Positions 44,297 to 53,091 of a stretch of DNA of 60,899 bases are shown piece after piece; position 1 is the first letter of the stretch; the number at the start of each line of letters is the position of its first letter. Origin of the DNA: Caldithrix abyssi (GTDB lineage Bacteria > Calditrichota > Calditrichia > Calditrichales > Calditrichaceae); contig DRQG01000067.1 of the NCBI GenBank assembly GCA_011369465.1, positions 1 to 60,899 of the forward strand. Direction: 5' to 3'. The position numbers were made by a program, and so were the translations under genes. A model generated the notes under the pieces. The model saw nothing but the letters and a program-made list of their open reading frames with translations. It was not told the origin of the DNA and searched no databases.

Positions 44297-46036
44297 TTAG
44301 TTCATCGTCATTTTAACAATGGTGCCTTTGGAAGATGTATCTATGCTGAAGTTGCAACCGGATTCTTCACAACGCGCGCGCATGTTGACCAGGCCATTGC
44401 CCCCGGAAGCCGCACTCAAATCAAAACCTTTCCCGTCATCCTCTATCGTAATTTTCAGACGATGTTCCTGCTGCGAAAATGTAATTGTTATTTGGTTTGC
44501 ATCGGCATATTTAACCGCATTTTGAACGGCTTCCTGCACCAGACGGTAAAAGTTAAGCATTTGCGTGGACGAAAGCTGTAAAGGGGTTGATAAATTTTTT
44601 ACTACTTTTATCTCGGGGCGTTCAATACCGGAATTAATTTTTTGCTTTAGTTCGTTTATTTTCAGCACCAATTTGTCCGCGCTGCCATTTTCTTTTTGGA
44701 TGGCCCAGATGGAGTTGCGCAGGTCATCGATGGTTTCTCTGCCAAGGGAGCTAAGTTTTTTTAAACGATCCAAAAGGGCTGTGTTTTTTACCTCGTATTC
44801 CAGATTATCGATTGAACTGATCATAAAAGTAAGATTGGAACCGATGTTATCGTGTAATTCCCGGGAGATGTGCAGTTTTTCATCGCTGATCTTTTTCTCC
44901 AGGGCGGCCTGCTTTAATTTGTTATTATATTCCAGTTCCTGCTTTAATCGAGATTGTCTTTGCCTGTAATACCAAAAAGAAAAAAGAAGCGTTCCCAGGA
45001 TAATCACCACCACACCCACTAAAATGATCAATTGCAGTGATTTATTCTTAAGTTCCAGTTTATGTTGTTTGATTATGCGGTCCTTCTTTTCCGTTTCGAA
45101 AGCAACCTGTAATTCGGAAATTTTTGTATTTGTTCTTTCGTTCAGCAGGCTATCCTTATAGAGTGTATATTTTTTAAAACTTTGTAAGGCGGCTTTGGGT
45201 CTGTTCAGTTTTTCGTTCACTTCAGACAACTGTTGATAGCAATATTGAATCAAATAGGGTTGCCCTAACTTTTTTCCTTTCTGAATTGCCTGCTCAAAAT
45301 ATAAAATGGCGGATTCATATTGTTTCATCATCATATTCAACTCACCACGGATTGCCAGGTTTTCGGCCAAGCCATATTCATCATGTATTATTGAGCGTAT
45401 TTTGTCCGACTTCTTTAAATAATTCAAGGCCGTTTTAAAATCCCCTTTACCTGCATAAATACCCATCATTTTATTAAGGCTGTAAGGAATGCCAACGCTA
45501 TCTTTCAATGTATATTTTATCTGCAAAGATTTTTTATAATAAAAAAGAGCGCTGTCTGTTTTGCCTGTTGATTCGATGATGAGGCCATAGTTGTCATACA
45601 GCTTGGCCAACGCTTTGGAATAATCAATTTGTTCCGCCAGTTTAATTCCCTTACGCATATAACTTATCGCCGTGGGCAGGTCTCGTTTTCGATTTCGATA
45701 GCCGTATTCTCCATAAAGAATACTCAAATCTTTAGCCGCGTTAAGCTTTTCATAAAGACGGATTGCCTTCAGGGTCGCGTCGATCATCTTATCATAATTG
45801 CCCCTGAATTGTTCGGCAAGAGCGAGCTTATCCAGAGCCCGCGCTTCTCCATATTCATAATGAATAAAGCGGGCCTTTTCTATATTTTCGGAAAAAATTT
45901 TGACGCTTTCTTTTGCGTGAGAGACGATATATTCGTATGGAATGGCATTCACGGAATCCACGTATGCCTTTTCGTTTTCCGCGGCAAATCCAATATGCAC
46001 AAAAAAAGCAGCTATAAAAAAGAGTATAATACGCAT
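44297..46036 (-). CDS. Sensor histidine kinase with periplasmic TPR domain (HisKA_3/NarX class)
   Basis: About 579 residues from ATG 46036 (GGATGG 8 bases upstream; ATG 46045 also possible). The signal peptide ends GFAAE. TPR repeats fill residues about 20-300 (for example LAKLYDNYGLIIESTG, ALNYLKKSDKI, AILYFEQAIQKG). One membrane helix follows (LQLIILVGVVVIILGTLLFS). A coiled coil leads to ISRELHDNIGSNLTFM with the phosphoacceptor His395. The ATPase has QEAVQNAVKYADANQ and DDGKGFD. This TPR plus NarX-type layout is common in Bacteroidota. Its partner is the NarL-type regulator next door. Confidence 0.9.
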   Translation of the reverse strand: MRIILFFIAAFFVHIGFAAENEKAYVDSVNAIPYEYIVSHAKESVKIFSENIEKARFIHYEYGEARALDKLALAEQFRGNYDKMIDATLKAIRLYEKLNAAKDLSILYGEYGYRNRKRDLPTAISYMRKGIKLAEQIDYSKALAKLYDNYGLIIESTGKTDSALFYYKKSLQIKYTLKDSVGIPYSLNKMMGIYAGKGDFKTALNYLKKSDKIRSIIHDEYGLAENLAIRGELNMMMKQYESAILYFEQAIQKGKKLGQPYLIQYCYQQLSEVNEKLNRPKAALQSFKKYTLYKDSLLNERTNTKISELQVAFETEKKDRIIKQHKLELKNKSLQLIILVGVVVIILGTLLFSFWYYRQRQSRLKQELEYNNKLKQAALEKKISDEKLHISRELHDNIGSNLTFMISSIDNLEYEVKNTALLDRLKKLSSLGRETIDDLRNSIWAIQKENGSADKLVLKINELKQKINSGIERPEIKVVKNLSTPLQLSSTQMLNFYRLVQEAVQNAVKYADANQITITFSQQEHRLKITIEDDGKGFDLSAASGGNGLVNMRARCEESGCNFSIDTSSKGTIVKMTMN

Positions 46037-46045
46037 GGATACCAT

Positions 46046-46584
46046 CCAAAAATTGTACAGATATCAGATTTCTGAAGCTGTTCTGCCTTAAAGCCTTTTA
46101 GAATAATCAGCTTCATTTAATGCTGTGATAATTACTGTTACACTACTAAATTTATATTCTCTATTCTCTGTTTCACGCTCTTCACGAGCTTGTTCAAGTT
46201 TTATTCTAAGCTTATGGGACAATATTTTCGGATTGCCGAAATGTCCGATTGCCGGCAGCAAATAATTTATGTATGAATGGAAGTGTTTGTTATTGTGATA
46301 TTCTATCCATTAACCGACTCTTCTTTTTGGCCTCCATAATATTACCATAACTTCGCAGACCTGCTTCTCTTAACCTGCGATGAAATCATGCATCCGGTCC
46401 ATTGTTTTGCGGCTGTTAAGGCCTTATGCGTACATCGTGGAGTCCCCCTTATGGAAGTCCAATGCAGAGCGTTGGGTTGATACGCTGCGGAAGGTTCGGT
46501 AGTCGGGGAATGAGCGGATGCAGCATCTGTTTGCAGCAATATTTTTTCATTATAATTAACTGACTATGATATTGCAAGAAAAAA
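46046..46584. other. Gene-poor stretch between divergent genes
   Basis: No ORF that I trust. CGGATTGCCG and CCGATTGCCGG occur as near-direct repeats at about 46231-46256. The higher-GC part 46370-46520 has short open frames on both strands without a recognisable family and could be a decayed gene. Confidence 0.4.
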
Positions 46585-46604
46585 AATAGGGCATTTGCCG
46601 TATT
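46585..46604. promoter_or_regulatory. 20-bp dyad S3, candidate regulator site upstream of the T9SS propeller gene
   Basis: AATAGGGCATTTGCCGTATT, 117 bases before ATG 46721 on the plus strand. It differs from S1 at two positions and from S2 at four. Confidence 0.65.
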
Positions 46605-46720
46605 GTAATCATCTTGCCCGCCATCTATTTTTTACCCCAGCAGTGAGACGTGGCCGCCGGTTATGCCTTGCACAACCACGAACACAACGTATACAATCAA
46701 ATAAAAATGGAGGGTGCATC

Positions 46721-48013
46721 ATGAAGATTTTATTAATGCTGCTTAGTGTAATAATAACAGCCTCGCCGATATTTTCACAATGGGTGCCTGTAAATGAATC
46801 CAGTAAGTATTATTATTCTTACATCTTAAAAAGCAATGATGGCGCATTATACGTGGGGGAGGGGGACAATGTTTATAAAAGCACAGATGAAGGAAATACA
46901 TGGACAAATTTAACAAATAATTTTATCATTAATGCCGCTAATTCCAATTGGTATATAGAATTCGCCGGGGATAATATTTTTGTGGGCACCAGCGTTGAAG
47001 GCGTTTATATGAGTCCCGACAAAGGGGCCACATGGCAATATGACAATGAAGGATTGGAAAATGTTAAGCAGGTCGATCTGCTGTATTCCGATGGTATTAA
47101 AATATTTTCCAGCATGGGTTGGCCAACCTACGGTTTTTATCAGAAAACCGCGGCGGCGGGGCAATGGGTGCGGGTGGATAGCAGTGATATTGGCACGACG
47201 TATGGAACACAAGTTACCGGTTTGACCAAAATGGACAATCTTTACTACGCCTGCACCCGTTCAGATGGAGTTTACGAGTCGTCTGACGGAGAAAACTGGA
47301 CAAAAAAAACCAATTCCGGCTATCCTGCGGAGGTCGCTTCTTTTTCGTTTACGAGCAACAGAATTGTATCCATCGGATCCACTTTGTTCATCGCAACCAA
47401 TGATGGTATTTTTAAGTCTGTCGATCAGGCCGAAAGCTGGACGCGTACGGATAAAGGATTTGCGCAATGGGACGGACTCGGTACGGTGCCTATTATGAAG
47501 CTTTATGCGCATAAAAATAGTTTGTATGCCACAATGGGTAAGGATGACTCGGCCTATGTTTCGACGGATCTCGGCGACACCTGGACCGATATCAGCGACG
47601 GACTCGGTCATTATATTATTTCGCTCACCGTGCATAACAATTATCTTTATGGCGCCCAATGGGACAGGGATAGTTCACTGGTCAGAAGGGAAACGACCGT
47701 CGGTTTAATACATGAAAACAAGGAGAAAATGCCCGCTGTCTTCCAATTATCTCAAAACTACCCCAATCCGTTTAACCCTTCAACAACCATTCAATACACT
47801 GTTCCCGCATCGCTAAAAAGGAATGTGCTATTGGTAAACATAAGCGTATTCAATATGCTTGGCGAAAAGGTGGCCACATTGGTAAACGAAGACAAAATGC
47901 CGGGCAATTATGAGGTAAATTTTGATGCGTCCAACCTGGCAAGCGGACTATATTTTTATAAACTGACTGCAGGTCAAAATACGATTACGAAGAAAATGAT
48001 CCTGTCGAAATAA
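46721..48013 (+). CDS. Secreted Asp-box propeller protein with T9SS sorting domain
   Basis: 430 residues from ATG 46721, fixed by GGAGGGT 5 bases upstream. Signal peptide ends IFSQ. Asp-box motifs: STDEGNTW, SPDKGATW, SSDGENW, SVDQAESW, STDLGDTW. C-terminal type A sorting domain: LSQNYPNPFNPSTTIQY, FNMLGEKVATLVN, final KKMILSK. It has the same domain layout as 10423-11727 but normal base composition. It is divergent from the TPR kinase gene and preceded by dyad S3, so it may be a target of that system. Confidence 0.88.
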   Translation: MKILLMLLSVIITASPIFSQWVPVNESSKYYYSYILKSNDGALYVGEGDNVYKSTDEGNTWTNLTNNFIINAANSNWYIEFAGDNIFVGTSVEGVYMSPDKGATWQYDNEGLENVKQVDLLYSDGIKIFSSMGWPTYGFYQKTAAAGQWVRVDSSDIGTTYGTQVTGLTKMDNLYYACTRSDGVYESSDGENWTKKTNSGYPAEVASFSFTSNRIVSIGSTLFIATNDGIFKSVDQAESWTRTDKGFAQWDGLGTVPIMKLYAHKNSLYATMGKDDSAYVSTDLGDTWTDISDGLGHYIISLTVHNNYLYGAQWDRDSSLVRRETTVGLIHENKEKMPAVFQLSQNYPNPFNPSTTIQYTVPASLKRNVLLVNISVFNMLGEKVATLVNEDKMPGNYEVNFDASNLASGLYFYKLTAGQNTITKKMILSK

Positions 48014-48042
48014 GGAAAAACCTCCGGGTTAGGTAGTGAATT

Positions 48043-48090
48043 ACCGGTTGGCTCATATGTTTAATTATGCAGCCAACCGGTTTTATTTTC
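48043..48090 (+). terminator. Rho-independent terminator after the T9SS propeller gene
   Basis: Stem ACCGGTTGGCT (48043-48053) and AGCCAACCGGT (48071-48081), followed by TTTATTTTC on the plus strand, 30 bases after the stop codon and between two convergent genes. Confidence 0.85.
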
Positions 48091-48112
48091 AATACCTACC
48101 GGAAAACTTTCC

Positions 48113-51100
48113 TTATTTGAGCAAAATCATCTTGCGCGTTTGCTGAAAATCTTTCGCAGTCAGGCGGCAAAAATAAATTCCGCTGGGTAAATCGGACATA
48201 TCGATCATCAGTTCGAATTTTCCGGCTTGTTTCTTACCGTTGAAAATGGTTCTTATCCGTTGCCCTTTAGCGTTGAACACTACTATTTTTACCTCGGACG
48301 CTTCGGGAAGCCAGAAAACAATATGAGTGGAGGGATTGAACGGATTGGGGAAATTTTGCGACAATCCGAATGCTGTGGGCAGTGCATTTTCAGTAATAGC
48401 GGTTAAATCCAGTTTAAAACTGCGGATATCACTGAAAGGCCCCCAACCTGCCTGGTTAAAGGCTTTTACGCGCCAATAGTAGTTCTTATCCGCTTTCAGA
48501 CCGCTTACACAAAAGACCGTATCGGTTAGAGTAGAATCCGTGAAAGGCGAGTTAAAGGAAATATCCGTTGCATATTCGATCCAATATCGTTCAATGTTTG
48601 GCAGGCCCTGCTGCCACGAAAAACACACCGAATCCCCGGAAAGCGTGGCGTTTGGCTCAGGCGCGATAAGCGCAACCGGATCGGGCAGGGTCATGGTTGT
48701 GAATGTCCAGACGTCAGACCATTGACTAATCTCAGAATCGTTAACGGCCTGTATGCGCCAAAAGTAGGTGACTCCCGCTTCCAGATGAATCAGCATAAAA
48801 TTGGGATTCATCAAGTCGGGAATATCCAGAAACATATTTTGAAAATTCACATCTTTCGCTACCTGTAGAACGTATTTATTTGCGTTCGGAACCGGATTCC
48901 ATTCCAAAAATACGTTTACCGGCAAATCCACAGAACGATCAACCGGCGATTTGAGTACAGGCGTTTGTAAACCTCCGGCCGCTTCGCCTATGTAAAACGT
49001 AAATATTTCCGAGCTTTCGGTGGATAACACATTTGAACCGTTATCCGAATGCCAGTCGAAATCGTACATTCTCGCCTTCCAGTATACAATATCGTACTTA
49101 TCCAGTCCCTCGGCGTGGAAATAGTTGGAAGGTAAATTAAGAACAATGGTGTCTTGCTCAAACTCAAGCCCGGAACGATCTTTGGAATAAGTGCGTAAAC
49201 CGGGGGAGTTGAAGGATGAAACGGAATCGAATAAAACTTCTACTTTGCTAATGGTGTAATTTTCTTTATCGCGGGGATCGGGATCGCCGTTATTTTGCCA
49301 TTTAAAAGGAACTTCCTTCTCCAGTGCGCTGTAATTCGCCGGTTCGATCAGATGAAAAGGATTGGGCGGGTCATTATGATTATCCAGATAAAACCAGAAC
49401 CAGGGACTAAACTCGCTGCTGTCCATCATATCGGTGGCTATTGCCCGGAAATAGATTCCGAAGTTTTCATACGGCTCTAGCGAAAAAGATAGGGTATCCT
49501 GAATATCTCCCCGTCTATCCTGCATGGATTCGTTCCATGCCAATTTGTGTTTAAATTGGCTGCCGATTAAATGCAGCGTTGCCAGCGTATCCCCTTTTTT
49601 GCCGGTCAGGCTGTCGGTGTAAACGTAAAATCCGTACAGCAAAGAATCCAATTCGTAGTCGCCGCCGTAATTTTCCGCTTTGTTAAAGGCAATGACCGGG
49701 TGATAGCTGCTATCGGGAGGGGAAGAGCCGTTGTCGGTGTAGTACCATAAATCCTGACTTGCGGTGTAAATTTGCGATTCATGCGGTGCGCCGGGAGGGG
49801 CATTGCGATAAAACAGGCGCTGTATCCAATCTGAGGTATCGCTGTTTTGAACGGCATGTACGCGGTACAAATATACAATACTATCGTGCAAAGCGCTTGC
49901 CGGAATGGTATATTCGTTATTTACCGCTGCAATCCGAACACTCATTATACGGGTTGCGCCTGACAGATATGTTTCAAAAAATTCTTTGCCGTTGCCTCCG
50001 AAAACTTCCGGTGTGCTTCCGGAAACGTCACTGTTAAAAACGGGATTTCCGATGTTTCTGATGTTCGTCCAGACTTCCACTTCAAAATGATCGGGGTTTC
50101 CGGACAGGACTTCCCAACTGCCCGTAACCGCCGATTGGCTTTTTAAGCGCTGGAATTGTGTGCTTCCGTTTATGGCCAGATTTCCAATCCGTAATGGATT
50201 TGTCTGGCCGTCCGCCCCATCCAAATGAACAAAACCCCATCTGGCAAACTCAGGGATGGTTACAGTCACCCTTCCTGTACTTTGATCAACGGCAAGCTCA
50301 GCAGCAATTTCGCTCCCTTCCGGGTTGTCGATAGAATACCAGGTGGCTGTAAATAAACGGTTGTATGAGGAAGGGGAGACGGCAAGTTCTACTGTAAAAG
50401 AAGTAACAGGAACCGCCTGCCGCGTGGCCAGGGTAACCGAATCAGCCAATACGTGATACAGATAGCTGTGGGCGGTGCTGTCCTGATAGCGGAAAAAGCG
50501 AACATAGGAAGGCAGCGCTGCGGAATAGACTTCACGCACAGGAAGGGCTGCATCCATCCATTTTTGAATCGTATCGCGAATAGCCACAGCCAGATAATTA
50601 TTATCCGGATCAGCTTTGTAATTCAGGTACGCAAGGCCGTAAGAAGGAGGCGGATAGCCGTTGGATTCATTGATATTGTGTGCAATATTAATATATTTTC
50701 CGTTACCATAATTAAAAATCCCCGAATTTGATTGATTGGCCAGCGTCGTCCAGTCGGCAACGGTGTTCTCGTTTCCGTTTTCATCGTATTGGCCGCAATA
50801 TTCAACATTGCCTCGAACGCCCACAACCGTTCCGCCGCCATTCATGTAATCCAATAAAACATTTTTTTGTTGATCGGTCAGGTAAAACACTTCCGGCAAA
50901 AATACGACTTTATAATCCTGAATATCGCTTATCCCAAAATCATCCGCCTGGTTTAATAAATTGGATTTTAGCCATTTTATATCCAAACTTCGATTTATAT
51001 CCTGAAGTACTACGGTCAAACCTTCGGTACCCCTTGTATCTTGAATCATTTGTGCCTGTGACATAATTACGGCCGTTTCGCCGAAAGGGGAAAGCGAATT

Positions 51101-52243
51101 CAATAAATCGCTGTTGCTTTGCGCCAAAGAAAAAACAGGATACGTACGATCGGCCGGATATTTTAGCTGCGGAAGCCCTCCGGCAGCATAAAGCTGGGCA
51201 GCCAAACTCATTTCGGCCTGGCTTTCGATATCAACGCCATAACCGGTATTGGGATCGCCGTCATCAATATCTTCCAGAGTCGGGCTTGACCAGCAGACAA
51301 ACCGTTTGCCGAACGCTTCGGCCATTTTAGCCCGGGCTGTAACGCTGCCCGTAAGAGGGTAGTAATTTCCCCAACCAAAAAATTCGCCGATATAATAATC
51401 GGCTGCCTGATAAACATGGCCGTTTCTTGTTCCAAAAGCCGAAGCCGCATTCAGGGCCAGTGTGTAGTCTTTGCCCAAAGATTGAGCATAAGCCTGACAA
51501 CTATCCTGCACCGTTTGCCATGATGCTAATGATTGAACGGCTTTGAACGATTTCCAATCGTCAACTAATTCCTTTACCTCCGTGGGATCGTTGTCCGTAT
51601 CCAGGACATTTTCATCCGTTTTACCTTTGCGCAATAAATATTCCCTGAATGTTTCCGTGTTGTAATCCCAGTCATAGGTATTGATTCCGTTTGTGATTAC
51701 GTATTGCTTAAATGCTTCCACATCGTCATCATCAAAGGATTCATACGGCGGCCATGCTCCGTCATGCTGGGAGCCATCCGCGCCCGCGGCGATGCTGCGT
51801 TTTATACATGAAATTAGATAGTTTCTCCAGGCCGGCCGATTAATGCTCTTTAGTTCCGAAGATACATTTCCTTCCAACGATACAAACGCTCCAAAGAGCG
51901 TATCGGTAATACCCTGTCCGTCATTGACAATATCCTGGGCGCTAACGCCTTCCAAACGAGAAGCGTCGATATTGGCCCAATACTTGTGCCCATTGGAATG
52001 AATATCGTCTATGTACGGCCCGGCCTTTGTTTCGTCTTCTTTTAAATAGAAGGTCAGCTCACCGTGATTACCGGCATGCGCCTGAACATCCACCATTACC
52101 GGGGCGCTTATTCCGGCGTAAACGGTTCCGGCCCAGTGCACATCCTGTAACCAGGTGGCATTGGGAAACAAAGAGGCACTTTGGGCGTAAATGTGAACAT
52201 TTAAGCTAACGCTAATCAATAAAAACAGAACCCATCTCTTCAT
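48113..52243 (-). CDS. Giant secreted T9SS protein with glycosidase-like N-terminal half and fibronectin-type repeats
   Basis: 1376 residues. Signal peptide 1-20 (ends IYAQ). The N-terminal 400 residues look like a TIM-barrel glycosidase (AAGADGSQHDGAWPPYESFD, YYIGEFFGWGNYY), followed by a class I glutaminase-like domain as in GH42-type enzymes (YKVVFLPEVFYLTDQQKN, LDYMNGGGTVVGVRG). A beta-sandwich follows at about 620-680. Three or more FnIII-like domains come next, two of which are clear repeats (LEWNPVPNANKYVLQVA, FSWQQGLPNIERYWIEYA), then a T9SS domain (LSQNFPNPFNPSTHIVFW, KMILLK). The substrate is probably a polysaccharide but no catalytic pair can be assigned with confidence. Confidence 0.8.
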   Translation of the reverse strand: MKRWVLFLLISVSLNVHIYAQSASLFPNATWLQDVHWAGTVYAGISAPVMVDVQAHAGNHGELTFYLKEDETKAGPYIDDIHSNGHKYWANIDASRLEGVSAQDIVNDGQGITDTLFGAFVSLEGNVSSELKSINRPAWRNYLISCIKRSIAAGADGSQHDGAWPPYESFDDDDVEAFKQYVITNGINTYDWDYNTETFREYLLRKGKTDENVLDTDNDPTEVKELVDDWKSFKAVQSLASWQTVQDSCQAYAQSLGKDYTLALNAASAFGTRNGHVYQAADYYIGEFFGWGNYYPLTGSVTARAKMAEAFGKRFVCWSSPTLEDIDDGDPNTGYGVDIESQAEMSLAAQLYAAGGLPQLKYPADRTYPVFSLAQSNSDLLNSLSPFGETAVIMSQAQMIQDTRGTEGLTVVLQDINRSLDIKWLKSNLLNQADDFGISDIQDYKVVFLPEVFYLTDQQKNVLLDYMNGGGTVVGVRGNVEYCGQYDENGNENTVADWTTLANQSNSGIFNYGNGKYINIAHNINESNGYPPPSYGLAYLNYKADPDNNYLAVAIRDTIQKWMDAALPVREVYSAALPSYVRFFRYQDSTAHSYLYHVLADSVTLATRQAVPVTSFTVELAVSPSSYNRLFTATWYSIDNPEGSEIAAELAVDQSTGRVTVTIPEFARWGFVHLDGADGQTNPLRIGNLAINGSTQFQRLKSQSAVTGSWEVLSGNPDHFEVEVWTNIRNIGNPVFNSDVSGSTPEVFGGNGKEFFETYLSGATRIMSVRIAAVNNEYTIPASALHDSIVYLYRVHAVQNSDTSDWIQRLFYRNAPPGAPHESQIYTASQDLWYYTDNGSSPPDSSYHPVIAFNKAENYGGDYELDSLLYGFYVYTDSLTGKKGDTLATLHLIGSQFKHKLAWNESMQDRRGDIQDTLSFSLEPYENFGIYFRAIATDMMDSSEFSPWFWFYLDNHNDPPNPFHLIEPANYSALEKEVPFKWQNNGDPDPRDKENYTISKVEVLFDSVSSFNSPGLRTYSKDRSGLEFEQDTIVLNLPSNYFHAEGLDKYDIVYWKARMYDFDWHSDNGSNVLSTESSEIFTFYIGEAAGGLQTPVLKSPVDRSVDLPVNVFLEWNPVPNANKYVLQVAKDVNFQNMFLDIPDLMNPNFMLIHLEAGVTYFWRIQAVNDSEISQWSDVWTFTTMTLPDPVALIAPEPNATLSGDSVCFSWQQGLPNIERYWIEYATDISFNSPFTDSTLTDTVFCVSGLKADKNYYWRVKAFNQAGWGPFSDIRSFKLDLTAITENALPTAFGLSQNFPNPFNPSTHIVFWLPEASEVKIVVFNAKGQRIRTIFNGKKQAGKFELMIDMSDLPSGIYFCRLTAKDFQQTRKMILLK

Positions 52244-53091
52244 GGCAACTCCTTTTTAAAAGTAGAAAAAGATAAATATCAACAGCTTTAATACTATATA
52301 ATTTATGTCGTCTGTTATCAGAAAAATATTATACCGGATTTTGTAAAAAATACTTTTGATTTGCCCTGCAAGAATGGGTCTTCTGGCAAATCTATGGATG
52401 AAATTCAGAGGTGCTCGGCGTTTTGATAGAGAAAGAAATAAGCATTCGTCACGAATTCTACCTGTCGTTTTTTGATCTCTCTCTTAATTCGCTTGTAATG
52501 GCCTTTACCTTTCGGGGGACGTTGTCCCAGAAGAAGTTCAGGAGCGTCCGCAAAATCTGTTCAGACTTCCCCTGCCAATCGAACAGGACGTTTGCAGCAG
52601 TCGCCGCCGGTCGATGTCGGAAGATATGCTTAATTACGGCACATCGCTTCTGGGACATAAATCAGCCGGTATAATCAGACCCGGCTTGTGCATACGGGGA
52701 AATTTGGGTGGGATTGTGAAAAGCGCGTATCAATATCATTTCTCATTTGCCCGCACCAATCACTGCCGGAAGTGGGGTGAAAGGATTGGATAAACTGCCG
52801 GATTTTTAGAGACACATGTCGCCGATGGCTAAGGCCGCAGCCGAAGAATGCGCCAATTTCGTGTTGCGTTGTTTTCCGATTAAACGCGGAAGGTTACTAC
52901 CTAAATTCTGGTCTATGACGGAGAATTTTCGGGCATGGGCATGAGTTTGCATGCTATAAGTCAGTATGAAACAAACTTTGATACGTGTGAGGATTAAATA
53001 TTCGTTCCCCGCCGTCATGAAATATAAGCCGGCAGGGCTATTTTGTACAAACTTCTTAACAACCAAGAGCAAGATTAAAGAGATAACTGTG
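52244..53091. other. Long stretch with a possible decayed gene
   Basis: About 850 bases without a normal gene. At 52400-52670 both strands show short open frames. On the minus strand the pieces LLLGQRPPKGKGHYKRIKRE and RQVEFVTNAYFFLYQN lie in one frame interrupted by stops, which could be the end of a degenerate gene. No family assigned. 52680-53091 holds nothing recognisable. Confidence 0.4.
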
